Below the pieces are notes generated by a model that saw nothing but the letters and a program-made list of their open reading frames with translations, was not told the DNA's origin and made no database searches. Shown here in pieces: positions 34,890 through 46,593 of a stretch of 64,000 nucleotides of DNA (its first letter is position 1; every line of letters starts with the position of its first letter). This DNA comes from Linum tenue (lineage: Eukaryota; Streptophyta; Magnoliopsida; Malpighiales; Linaceae): positions 54,012,963 to 54,076,962 of the forward strand of contig CAMGYJ010000008.1 in the NCBI GenBank assembly GCA_946122785.1. The letters run 5' to 3'. The position numbers were made by a program, and so were the translations under genes.

Positions 34890-35830
34890 AGACGTGGTCG
34901 ACCTGACAAAGTATTAGGTCGACCTGGAAGACAAATAGTGACTACCACAACTCGTCAGGTCGACCTCTGTTATTCCTAGGTCGACCTATCTAGCAGGAAA
35001 ATAACAATTAACAACAAAAATTAAGTTCAAAATTAAACCGAAAAAAGGATAGGTCGACCAGATATCTGGCGCGGTCGACCTTTTAAAGCACAACATAGTC
35101 ATACAAACAAAGCCAAAGTCGACATTCAGGTTGAATAACCAAAAAAACATAAACGGTTGACCTTGAAACCCATTAGGTCGACCAATTGGGTTACCTCGCA
35201 AGTACAGAAGTCCAAGTGTTGTGGCCTAAATTCAAATACGAAGAATTGTCTCGTCAGGTCGACCTGGTGGACGTCGCGGTCGACCGAATTGAATTCTGCA
35301 CCCAACAATATATCAAGTTAGCCGGTGGAAATCACGCATTAAAAAAGAAGACGGCGAATGCTACATTAGGTCGACCTCACCTTAGACCTGGTCGACCACT
35401 TCCAACATGTACAACAGCAACCGCGAACGATCTTCTTCACAAAGGCTCTAAGTCGGAAAAAAACCTAATTCAGACTTGGTGGCGTTGAAGGGGACTTATA
35501 TTCGTATTTATAGAGATTTAGGATGTGAATGGGTCGACCCAATTCGTTTCCTTGTCCAATTGTGGAACCTTTCTGGTGTTGGAATCCATATCCAATACGG
35601 ATATGGTGTAAAGGCGGTCGACCTCTTCATAATGCGGTCGACCTGTTAGGTGCACAAGGGTCGGCCTATGAGATATTTGGGTCGACCTGTCATTCTGTTA
35701 GACCACCAAAGCGGTCGACCTTATTATGTAAGAGGTCGACCGCTTCTCGGAACCCCACATACATGAATTAGTCCATTCGGTCGACCGCATGTTGGATTCG
35801 GTCGACCGAAAAGTCCATGTCACGGTGACA
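34890..35830. repeat. GGTCGACC palindromes, right subterminal arm
   Basis: About 19 exact copies between the Ulp1 start and the right inverted repeat, mostly as pairs with 20-21 bp spacing. The DNA between pair members shows no common sequence. Confidence 0.9.
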
Positions 35831-35853
35831 TGCATGTCACCGTAGCAAAATCC
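35800..35853. repeat. Right terminal inverted repeat of the MULE
   Basis: Counterpart of 11276-11329. It contains TGACATGCATGTCA (35826-35839) and begins with a GGTCGACC. It is followed by the duplication TAAAGTTTA at 35854-35862. Confidence 0.9.
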
Positions 35854-35862
35854 TAAAGTTTA

Positions 35863-37063
35863 TGGTTTAATATTAATTCTCTAGACTGTTGGTGAGTCGT
35901 GTATGGACCAGTTCATACTTGTAATTAGAATACATAAAAATAGTATACTAATTAGGGTTAGACGAAAAAGGCAAACAAAGAAATGAGAAAAGGGTTATGG
36001 AAGACGAGTGAAAAATGAAACGAAGAGGAAGTAGATAATGGAAAGGTTTTGACCAATTCTTTTAGTTGGCCGTCATTACAACCGTCAACTCTTTTTTCAC
36101 CTTAGAAGTTTGTTTAGTACCCCGTAAATGTACAAAATGAGTTTATAAATTCATTGTTGCAATATTTGAGAGTCGTCCCTGTTTTATCGTTTATTTAATG
36201 TTTCACGTAATGAGCAAACATGAAATGGTCGAATCTTCTCCTACAGTTGAGTGATACAACATCTTGTATTGTACAAACTAAATCTATACTTTTATGTTAT
36301 GGTGGATTGGATTCATAGATTGGTTCAAAAGGATTGGTGGATTGGACTCAAGTGAAATCTAAACATTGGACCAATATGTAAATTTAAAAAATTGTAGGTA
36401 CAAAAATCTCATAAAATTTAGATACCAAAGTATAATTGTTCAATAATTTTACATTAAATTAAATTTGGGTATCAAAATGTTAAATATACATTATAGTGAC
36501 TAAGTTGTAATTTAATTAAATTTGAGGTATCAAAATATAACTTTTTCGGCAACAATAACGTTACTTCAGATTTATATATATTTATGTGTAATGTATGTAT
36601 ATATTTTACTTCACATATGTCCAATAGATTAGGTTTAGGCTAGAATGCAAGATGAAATAGCCTGTTCTGTTGTTGACGGTGAAAAAAAAGGACAAAATGG
36701 TAGATAGTAGGGAAGTATGGCGATGAAGAGAAGGAAAAAGACCACCCACGTGTTGCCTTGTGATTATGGCATGTGGTGTATGGATCAGCGGCGTATCCAT
36801 GAAAAAGTAGAGTCTGGGTCACATCTGGAGAAAGATGGATAGCACTAAGCCGTAACGCAACGAACACTGAAACGAATACCAAAAACAAAGAAAATTTACA
36901 AGTGATATACTCGTTCTGGATCCAGGGAGGGCTGAGTCGTGGCTCGAGGGCGACCCTCTAAATCCGCCGCTGGTATGCATGTCAGTAATATGGAGGCTCA
37001 CTCCTATGCAGCACCCATAGTCATAAGTCACTCGTCTCTTGGCGCCTTATCTAGTATTTACTA
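35863..37063. other. AT-rich intergenic DNA
   Basis: No gene seen. 36,245-36,300 has a short stretch resembling the inside of the MITE at 7.4-7.7 kb (TACAACATCTTG...TTATGTTATGG). 36,300-36,350 has GGATTGGTGGATTGG blocks as near 8.76 kb. Confidence 0.4.
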
Positions 37064-37071
37064 CTAGCTAG

Positions 37072-37775
37072 TAGGGGTGGAAATTGATACTGTTCGGTAC
37101 AATACCAAATACCGAAATCCTGAATACCGAATTACACCTTAAAATCAATCTCAATCTCCTAAATAATTTCGGTATCTCAATTCCATCCCTAAGCATTTCG
37201 GTATCCCAATCGATACTTCTATATCCCAATTGGTATTATCGAATACGAAATAATTACCTTTGCCATTAATAATTAAATATATAAATGAGAGTTCATTGTT
37301 TAATTTTGGGCAAAGAGACTAAGCAAAGGGTCTTGAGTTTGCCTAGACCTAAGATATGGATAAGGAGAATGGAGGAGATGTGACATTTCAAATTCTTGTT
37401 ATTAGTAATCTTTAATTTGGCGAATTGGAGGCTGAGACATGAATAATACTAGTGTTTACTTTTTGGTGTTATGAAAATAACAAGAGATTAGGTGAGAGAC
37501 GAGAGTGACTTAAACTGAAAAGTCAAAATTGAGTTGGATGAGGAAATTTAAGTTCAAAGTAGTGAAAGAGTAAGGAATGACCAAATGTTGTGTATTGTAT
37601 TTCATTATTCTTGGTATTTCGGTATATACCAATCTCAATCCCTTAATCCCGAATACCGAATAACACTCCAAAATGATCCCTAAAAAATAAGTCGGTATTC
37701 GGTAATACCAAATATTGATAAATTCGGTACGGTGTTCTGTATATCCCAAATATCGGTACCAAACTTCCAGCCCTA
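37072..37775. mobile_element. hAT-type MITE, 704 bp
   Basis: Ends TAGGGGTGGAA...CCCTA, with an 8-bp duplication CTAGCTAG at 37064-37071 and 37776-37783, the size expected for hAT. Many subterminal GGTATTCGGTA/TACCGAATACC motifs at both ends are candidate transposase sites. The interior has no coding frame. Same family as 43415-44202. Confidence 0.88.
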
Positions 37776-37915
37776 CTAGCTAGAGCGAGTGAGTAGTTAA
37801 TACAGGTTGATCACTAATCAGGGCCCACCAAGAAATACGAGAGGTGAATGGAAATGGGCGAGTTTGAGGTGATTTTACCTAAATCTTCCTGACACGCTAA
37901 CACACAACACCAAAC

Positions 37916-39269
37916 TGCGATCAAGTGTAATCGCAGTCTGGAAATGCAGTAAGTGGCAAGCTCTATTTGTCAACCCGGAGCCTAGATCTGCTGCCTACTC
38001 CGTGATTATTTATTATCTAGAAAACTAAGTCGAGTGATTGTGATTTTAACTAAAAGCAGTAAGAAAGCAGGAAATGATTCGGTTTTCTAAAGCAAGGTAA
38101 GAGTCACTCGGGAATGAGTCCCCCTTGCTACTTAGTTAAGTCACAGTTGTAATTACTTTTGGTTGCTTTATTTTTTATTATACTGCGGAAGATCCGACAG
38201 TAGTTTTGAATCTCTTAAGCTGACCAGCCCTCTTAGTCAAACTACCCGGCAGACGACTAGTCTTCACCGGAATAGAAAGCTGAGGCTATGAACACAGAAC
38301 TCCAATACTGGAACTGAATTCCAGTACAAAGTAGTAAATCGACTAACTCTATTATAATCGATTCACTACTACTGATTGAAGAAGCTCTAACAATCTAATA
38401 AGATTCTATCTATCTCAGGTTGCAGCAGAAATCAATAAAAGATGATCAGACTTCAATTGACTCAATCAAAACACTTCAGTCGATTATAATCAAACAATAT
38501 CACAATCCAAACGTCGTTACAACAATGATCCCTAACACATAGAACTAGGGTTTTTCATACCCAAGTGAGAGAGGGTTCTACTCCATAGAGAGAGAGAGGA
38601 AAACAACAAACAAAGCAGTCATACTCAGCAAGATGGGAAGCATCTGCTCTGGGATGATGATCTTCACTCCAAGGATGATTTCCAAGCTTGATTGATGAAA
38701 CCCAGCTCCAAAATCACTCTTAGGGGGTGTTCTTCGCACTTTCTCTCTCTAGGGCTCTGTTTTTGCTCCAGAAAATCGATTCCCTCTCCTTAGGCTCGAA
38801 ATTGGATTAAAACCCAGAATTTCCCGACCACACGACCGTGTGGCTTTCCAGTTTGCCCGTGTGGATGTGAAAACGCCGGGTTTCAATTAAGTGGTCTTCA
38901 GGCACGCTGCACGGCCAGAAGCGCACGGCCGTGTGGATTCTCAGCCTGGCTGTGTGAGCTCCTTGAAATTTCCACACGGCCACAAGGGGTCCAATACACG
39001 GCCAGTGTGGCTTGGCCGCGTAATGGGATTCCACACGGCCACACCACACGGTCGTGTGGCTGCTAGGTCTGGCCGTGTGGATTCCTCAGCTTCTCGCCAG
39101 ACGTCCAACTTCCGTCCAATGGACCCGAAACTCGCTCCCAAACCTCCAATCACGTACTAGGACCTGAAATAACACAAACGAGAACAACCTAGCGTGAAAT
39201 CGGCCTAAGATACGAGAAATGAGGCTCAAACGGCATAAGAATGGTGGATAAAAACATGTGTATATATCA
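37916..39269 (-). mobile_element. Solo LTR of an Athila-like Gypsy element
   Basis: In minus orientation it starts TGATATATACACATG (39269) and carries the same landmarks in the same order as the LTRs near 52 kb and 62 kb: CGATTTCACGCTAGGTTGTTC, TTTCAGG, a palindrome cluster, a CTCCATAGAG-type block, GGGGGACTCAT. The inner end near 37,916 is approximate, and no matching 5-bp duplication was found. No internal region flanks it. Confidence 0.7.
38828..39080. repeat. CACACGGCCGTGTGG-type palindrome cluster inside the solo LTR
   Basis: Repeated CCGTGTGG and CCACACGG arms, many forming full palindromes. Start-to-start spacing of like arms is 21 bp in several cases (38836 and 38857 are exact) and 22 bp in one. 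The intervening 13 bases are unrelated. Confidence 0.85.
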
Positions 39270-39274
39270 AGTCA

Positions 39275-42170
39275 TAACTTCCCCATTCCTTCTTTCAAAT
39301 ATCCAAACTCATACTCGCCTCATATAAATGTGGGAAGGTTTTGAAAACCCATCTCCATACCTGTGGATTTCGGGTACCCATGGGTAATACCTATCACGTA
39401 CATCCATTATCATTATATATAAGACTACATGTAAATTTTTAATTATAACGCTAAACAGACCTGCTATATCATTAAGTCAACAAAGTTACAATCATTCTTA
39501 ATATATATAGTTCAAATCGTATGATCATAAAACATCTATTAATTAATGAGATAGAATATAATTTTTTTCCAAATCATTAGTTTCTAATTCTGATACATTT
39601 ACTAAGTAATACTTAACATAACTATGTTGTTAACAAGAGAAAAGTGTGAAAGAATGTAAGGAGAATTGACGTAAAATAATTAGATTTGGAATTGAGTGGA
39701 CACTTAATTGCATTTCTACTATCTATTGTCTTAAGTTACTTTCACTATCATTGATAAGTTTCAATTTTATCCATGTATTTCTTATATGTGAAGAAATATT
39801 CTTAATGGGGCGGGTATGGGTATGAGTATGGGGCGGAGAGATTAAAACCATATCCACTCCATACTTTTTGCGGGTTTTACCCATATCCGGCCGATACCTA
39901 GTCAATGCGAGATTTCCTGCATTGACTGGGTCGGGGACGATCGGGTAAACATGGTCATAGGTTTGATTGCCAATCCTAGAGAGGTGTTGTTTCACCAACG
40001 ACCTAAACTTTTTTTTCTAATAAATTTATTAAAATAAAATTATTACATTAGACCCCAATAAATCTGACCCCATTAACTCACCTTAAATTTTTATTAATTT
40101 AAAAATAATACTAATAATTTAATTATCTTTAACCATATATTAACTAATAACTTCCTAATAATTAAATTACCTAACTTTTTCTGAACCAATAAAAATGACT
40201 TAAAATACCATTTTTTTTTAAGTTTTGAGAAATAATAATTTAAACCAAAGCCATTTACAAGTAATGAATGACACATTACTATAAATGCCTGCAAGAGTTT
40301 TTTTTAGACAAGGATCACTCGACTTTTAATATAATTTATACCAAGTATTTATAATAACGGTAAATGCGGTTTGATTGATTAACATAACTTGCATGTTCCT
40401 TCCCCATCAATTTCAGATCCTATTCCTAATTCAGTGCCTGCCACCTCCCTACGCAACCGATGCAAGCGACTAACCAGTAACCATGTGAAACCAATGCCAC
40501 CTTGGATCACTTCTATTATGTCTACTCCAATTAACCATTTAATTGATTATTATTATATGCTAGGAAGGAAAAAAAACTAATATGGACCATGTGGAGAGCG
40601 GGAAAAAAATGTACTTATCATACCAGTATTATATAATGATATTACCATGACTTGAAAAATATTTTCTAAAAAAATTATCAAAATGAATATAATTTTGTAG
40701 AGCATAAATATACTGTGCAATTTTTGGACATTCAATATAAAACGAATTAGATATCGTCATTTGAATTTTCAAATGATATTTGAAAAATGTTCTAACAGTA
40801 CACCTGGAAATTTGGTTAACTACTGCCCCTAAAAATCAAATCACCTATCCTCGAAATTCCTCATTTTCCTTCTTACTCCTTTATGATATGGAGTATTAGA
40901 TCTCTTCTTTCCAAATTACAAGATCTATATATAAAAAGAATTTTGTAGTGAAACATAATCAACCGTTATTCAATTTTCTCGTCACTCAGTAATGCAACAT
41001 CATTCCTTTCATTATTTTCTTACTTTAGTCTTAGTTTCAACATTGATACTAAATGAGACCTAATGAATTAATTAAAACAAGTAAAATTTTTAACTTTCAT
41101 GATTTTTCCGAATTTTCAACTAAACAAATTTCTATTATTTATTTTACTGCAACCACAACAACATTATTAAACCAGCCTTCGGTCAGATTGCATAATTATT
41201 GAATCATGGGCACAGCTGTATGGAGTTTGGGGGTTATAATGAGAATCGGTTACTCTTTAACGTGACTAGTTAGGGGTCGGATTGCTTAATTATGGGAAAT
41301 CACGCAAATGCGGTAATGAGGAGAGCACCGCTGCATTTGATATGATTACTAATATTCAAACAAAGGGTAATGCATGGAAATGGTACTGTAGTGTTGGGTG
41401 CTTGTTAATGCTTCTTTGCCGTCATTTAATCTACTGGTGCCAAACTCTACGTACTGCTTTTTTGGTAGAACCAAACTACGTTGTGCTACGTGTGGATGTC
41501 AATCCATCCATATGATAACAACCTTTATTTACAAAAATGTTATTTTGTTCGATGCAATGGTTGGGAGTGCGTAAGACGGAAAGAGGACAATTCAACAACG
41601 TTAGCGCACATTGATCACCAACCTTGTTAGTATAATAATATGATTCGCTGCTACATGATGAATTTTATATGATGATTAACGTACTTAGTATTGTTATAGA
41701 GGTTAGGGAGTCAAGTTAGCGAACATAGAAGCATGGCCATCATGATCAGTTTCCTAATTATTGATCAAGACATAGAAATTACGTCAAGTTTGGGATAGTT
41801 TGATGGTCATAATTAAGCGCCGTATCTTTGAAATTAGGCTGGCGTATCTAAAGGTTTAATGCGGACTCTCTGCAATGTACGTATTCTTCATTGTTTTAAA
41901 TATAGATGTTTCAGATCTCACTTATTGAAAGCTTCCCACAGACGAACGAAGGAATGCTTGTGCATGTGGATAGAAAGAAAAAAAGAATCTCTAATCTAAT
42001 TATAAGGCATTGCATTACATATGATATGTGTACTAGCTAGCTAGTTGGGTTGGTACATGTGATCGATCATTGATTAATTAGAGAAGTATTAGACGCCCCA
42101 GTGGCAACTGACCTGAAAATAGTATTGCAGGTAAGCGCCAAATCATGTGCCAAATGCCCAACACGTATTA
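39275..42170. other. AT-rich intergenic DNA, probable MITE remnants
   Basis: 39,330-39,910 has GGGTACCCATGGGTA and GGGCGGGTATGGGTATG stretches like those in some hAT MITEs, but I cannot place the ends. The rest is AT-rich with short meaningless frames. No gene seen. Confidence 0.35.
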
Positions 42171-42314
42171 GAGTATTTTTTTTATTTATTTCTGGGAGGC
42201 TAAAAGATAACCGGAGGTTACAGAGCAGAGTGATAAAATAAAAGCACTCTTAGAGACACGGGGCTTGCCTGCAGCAGGGGCTCACAGCAGAGTAGCTACT
42301 AGATTCGATGGTGG

Positions 42315-42599
42315 CTAATCTAACTCATACGTATTAAAGGGATTGACGAAACTGTGCTTCGAGAGCCAGTTCACAACTCTATTCCCTTCATGGTACATAT
42401 GTGTTATTTGAACTAGCCACCCTCGAGCAAGTATGCGACGAATCATGTTCAACAAAGTTGCATAAGAATGAACGGTGTCTGTCCGCTTGTGAATCAAGTC
42501 GATAGCCATTTGAGAGTCAGATTCCAAGATCAGGAATTGGATACCTTTGCGCCAAGCTAATTGTAGTCCATGGTAGATAGCCCATAGTTCAGCTAACAA
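42315..42599 (-). pseudogene. LINE RNase H domain
   Basis: 94 codons, open. AELWAIYHGLQLAW, LILESDSQMAIDLI and HEGNRVVNWLSKHS are the hallmarks of the plant LINE-derived RNase H (RVT_3) fold, with Glu and Asp of the active site in place. The first Asp segment lies before the open frame in a disrupted region (42,600-42,740). Confidence 0.85.
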
Positions 42600-43119
42600 G
42601 GATGTGCCTATGCCATCTTACTGCAAAAGCCTATGATCCAGTCTACATAGCTATTGCGAATCACTCCTCCCGCAGTTGCCATTCCGATGGTCGTTTGAGC
42701 AGCGTCGTCTGTATTTAATTTCCAGCATCCTGGTTTAGGCGCAGACCACCCTATTAAGTATTAACACCTCTGATTGGGGCTGTTTGGATGAGAGGTCAGC
42801 ACACAAAGAGTCGGATTCCTAAGCTTGGCTCCATTCTCTCACCTTAGCAATCACGTAGTGTTGCAAGGTTGGGTAGGTCAATCTGATTCCCTTGAAAATA
42901 TGTTCATTCCTGCATTTTCACAAGTAACAAATGATGAGGCTGAAATAATCTGCCCAGTTGCCCAACCACATCCCCTTCGATTCATCAGTGATATTTGCTT
43001 GTAGCCATATGTCATAGCCGCAAGAATTTTTTTTGCAATTTTTTCAGTTGGGACCAAATTTGTCCAGATTGCTTTGGCTACTCCGCAGTCTCTAAAGATG
43101 TGTAGAGCTGTCTCTGAAA

Positions 43120-43406
43120 CTCATCTGCACCTGGGGCACGAATCATCTTGAGTCAGGTGGCGATTCATCCTTATCGCGTTCGTAGTCAGTTTACCACCAT
43201 CCATATGAAAATTCTGACTGGTTCCGGGGTCTTCAGCTTCCAGATTCGTCTCCAATTTGTATTTGGATCCATCTCCTCTTCGATCATGCCCATAAACGCT
43301 GATCTTCTGGTAAATTGGACTGAAGAAGTGAGCGTCCAGATTGGTTGATCGCTCTCCCTCGCGAGAGGGTCCACCACAATTGCTCGGATTCTGTTTGTAA
43401 TCTGCT
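43120..43406 (-). pseudogene. LINE zf-RVT region, frameshifted
   Basis: RRIWKLKTPEPVRIFIWMVVN in one frame continues as GKLTTNAIRMNRHLTQDDSCPRC in another. This is the zinc-binding segment between RT and RNase H in plant LINEs. One frameshift lies near 43,195. Confidence 0.8.
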
Positions 43407-43414
43407 GCGGCAAC

Positions 43415-44202
43415 TAGGGGTGGAAATCCCAAATACCAATCAGTACAATATCAATATCCCAATACCAAATACTAAAATTACCGAATTACAGCCTAAATAA
43501 ATCCCAATCCCAACCATTAAATAATTTCGGTATTCCAATCCCAATCACTAAATATTTCGATATCTCAATCGGTACTTCGATATCCCGATCGATATTATCG
43601 AATACGCAATTAATTACCTTTGCTTAAATATATAAATTAGATTTTATTGTTTAATTTAGGGCAAAAAGACTAAGCAAAAAGTCTTAAGTTTGCGTAGAGC
43701 TAGGATATGGATAAGGAGAATGGAGGAGAGGTGACATCTCAAGTTCTTGTCATTTGTAATCTTAATTTGAAAAATTGGAGGTTGAGAGACGACCAATACT
43801 AGTGTTTGAATTTTGATGTTATGAAAATAACAAGCGATTAGATGAGAGACGATAGTGACTTGAATTGGAAAGTCAAATTTGAGTTGGATGAGAACTTTAA
43901 GTTGTGAAATAGTGATGGAATTATCTATGTATAGTTAAATGACACTCTTGGTGGTTGAGGGTCATGTAGTAGTGAATGAGAGGGTCTAGTTTAGAGAATA
44001 AAATACACACTAGCTTATATTTCGATATTGATCGGTATTGCGGTATATACCGATCCCAATCCCGTAATCCCTAATATCAAATAACAATTGAAATTCAATC
44101 CCAATCCCAAGAAATAATATGTGTATTCGACAATACCAAATATAGACAAATTCGGTACGGTATTCGGTATATCCCAAATACCGGTACCAAACTTCCACCC
44201 TA
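43415..44202. mobile_element. hAT-type MITE, 788 bp, inside the LINE
   Basis: Ends TAGGGGTGGAAATC...CTTCCACCCTA, with the 8-bp duplication GCGGCAAC at 43407-43414 and 44203-44210. The interior matches the MITE at 37072-37775 (for example the TGGATAAGGAGAATGGAGGAG stretch) with several differences, so the two copies are related but not identical. Confidence 0.92.
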
Positions 44203-44210
44203 GCGGCAAC

Positions 44211-46330
44211 AATTCTTCGAATTCCTCGATTTTCCAACCATGATCCTCGTCCCATATGTCAGCAACCCGCATCTCCGCTTCGGTTTCGGAACTTCATCAG
44301 TTGCCAACTCAATAAGGGGAACCTGCAAAATCCAAGGGTCACACCAGAATTTTGTGTTACGTCCACCATTTTTAAGCACATGAGAAATGGATGTGAATCC
44401 GCGCCAGGCAGAAGAACCTCCCTTTACTTTATGCAGGGTAGCCATTCTTGTTCTACTGTATTTGCTTTTAAGTACCCTGGTGCAAAGGCTTGATCATTCG
44501 TAGCCAATTTCCAGCTCCCCTTAGCAAGCATAGCCTGGTTTGTTCATTGAGTCAGTATGATTCCAGCTCCACCTCTACTATCGGGAAGTGTCATCTACTC
44601 CCAGGAGACTGGATGAAACTTGGGCTTGCCATCTTCTTCTCCCCATTAAAGCACCTACTTAATTTATCCAAGGAAATCCAAACAGATGTGGTGAGTGGTT
44701 CTGTAAACATAGGATAAACAAACATTAAAGATGAGACAGATCTCACCAAAGTCATTCTTGCAGATAGAGATAGATTTCAAGTCTTCCACATGGCTAACTT
44801 TTCTTAGATTTTCAAACACAGCTCCTTGTATCTTGCTTTAGAAATTCGCTCACTGATTGTGTTTATGCCCAAGTATTTTTCAAGATATGCAGTCAAAGCT
44901 ATGCTTGCCCTATCACTTAACAACTTAGCTTTGTCTCGATGGATGTTGTCTGATACCAACATTGTTGATTTTGAGAGATTCACCCGCTGTCCTGAGCTTA
45001 CACATAAGTCTTCAAGAATATTTGAATGACTTCAATCTGGCTGCTATTTGCTTCTACAATGAGACAGAAGTTAGGGCAAAGAGACAGAAGTTTCCAAGTT
45101 TTATTAGAGGCTTCTTGTTCAATACAATGAGATAGCCTCTTCATACAAAGAACAAAAGATATGGGGATAAAGGGTCTCCCTGTCGGACTCCTCTGGTAGA
45201 AGTGATGGATTCTGTGAGTTGACCATTCCAGTTGATCTTCATCTGGTTGTTTTCCACACAGTACATTGTCCTGCTTATCTAGGTGCTTGGCAGGCCAATC
45301 TCCACCAGGGTATCCCGGATAAAATCCCATCTTAGTCTATCATACGCCTTCTCCAGGTCCACTTTAATCACCAATCCCTTTTTTCCTTTTTTTTTCTCAC
45401 AATGTATGGATCACTTCTTGGAGTATGATGATATTTCCATTAATTGTCTCTTCAGAATGAATCCGCTCTGAGTTGGTGCAACCAACTTGCTCATAAATGA
45501 ATTTAACCGGTTTGTAATTGCTTTTGTGATGGTCTTTAAGGCAACATTATTGAGGCAAATTGGTCATAGTTGAGCAGGAGACTCTGGGTGTTCTGCCTTG
45601 GGTATGAAGACAATGGTAGACTCTAACATCTCATTTGATATTTGGTAATGTCCTGCAGTAAAGAAGGAGGTAGCCATGTTAGTTAGATCTCTGCCAACTC
45701 GTCTCCACATTTTTTGATAAAAGACAACTTGATAATCATCTGGCCTAGGAGCCAAGAAAGGTTTCATGCTAAATACAGCTTTGTGTATGTAAAAAATGTT
45801 GAAGGGACGAAGCAATCCTATGACATTCTAGGGAAACAATTCTTAGGCATAAGGTCCTAGTAGGTTGTGTCATCCTAGGAATATGATGCAGTGAAGAAAT
45901 CAGCACCATAGTAATCAGTTTGTTTGCATCATCCACCTAATTCCCATGACCATCTTTCAATGCCAGGATTTTGTTACAACGTTGTCGCCGAGTACCTTGC
46001 TAGTGGAAGTAGGAGGTTTTTTGTTCCCCAAAATGCATCCATTTTTCCTTTGCTCTTTGGAACCAAAAAACTTCCTCTTGCTCTAAAAGCTCATCCAGTT
46101 CGGATTCCAACTTGGCCAGTAGCTTGACGAGTCCTAGATTGAAGCTATTGACAGCTTTCTTTGGTTGCCTTTAATCCTAGCCAAAAGCCTATTTTTTCTA
46201 TGACTGATGATGCCAAAAACTTCTCTATTCCAATCCATTAGTTTCAGCGAGATATCCTTAAGAGCTTGGTGGAGTCCTGCATCAAGATTCCAGCAATTTG
46301 CAAAAAAATCATAATTTTTTTTCATGAAGT
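44211..46330 (-). pseudogene. LINE reverse transcriptase and flanking regions, broken
   Basis: KPFLAPRPDDYQVVFYQKMW and ESTIVFIPKAEHPESPAQL mark the start of the RT (usual form K.PGPDG ... L.LIPK). TGRPFIPISFVLCMKRLSHCIEQ is the GDP.SP.LF block with changes. At the FADD active-site position the sequence is altered by a short duplication (AACTTCTGTCTC twice, about 45,060-45,090), and the motif is gone. Downstream SSQIEVIQ, SGQRVNLSKS and SSAWRGF...NTKFWCDPWI follow in order. Dead enzyme. Confidence 0.85.
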
Positions 46331-46359
46331 AGCCAAGCCGCTTTTAACCTGAAAGGTTT

Positions 46360-46593
46360 AGAGTTGTCCTGACTGCGAGAAATAGTAGTAACAGAGGTAA
46401 GAATGGGCAGATGGTCGGAGTGGAGCTTATGTAGGTGTTGAACTGTGGTGTTGGGAAAAATCCAATTCCACTCCGAGTTACAAAGGGACAGATCAATTCA
46501 GCTAAACCTGTAAGTTCTAGTTGATTCTCCCCAGAACCAAGTGAACTGGGATCCTGAAAAACCAAGGTCATAAAGCTTAGCAGTGTCAATCCC
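46360..46593 (-). pseudogene. LINE endonuclease, C-terminal part
   Basis: In a frame other than the longest one, DLGFSGSQFTW, SDHLPI and related motifs of the AP-like endonuclease appear. The upstream half is at 48762-49300. The two halves join at NWI/DTAKLYDL across the 2.2-kb insertion. Confidence 0.8.

Larger units (their letters stand above)
11276..35853 (-). mobile_element. FAR1/Ulp1-type Mutator-like element, 24.6 kb including a nested Gypsy
   Basis: The ends are long inverted repeats (11276-11329 and 35800-35853), and the flanks are a perfect 9-bp duplication TAAAGTTTA (11267-11275 and 35854-35862), the length typical of MULEs. Inside, all on the minus strand from right to left, are a Ulp1-like protease gene, a FAR1/MULE transposase and a PF20167-like protein gene. 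A Gypsy element (17,440-31,288) interrupts the transposase. Removing it and one copy of its 5-bp duplication leaves about 10.7 kb. The non-coding parts are packed with GGTCGACC palindromes. MULEs carrying Ulp1-like genes are known in plants. The transposase is dead (nonsense codon plus insertion), so any movement would need help from another copy. Confidence 0.93.

Noticed and set aside
38807..39160. Open frames rich in His/Arg/Gly in the solo LTR
   Set aside because: They are translations of the CACACGGCCGTGTGG palindromes on either strand.
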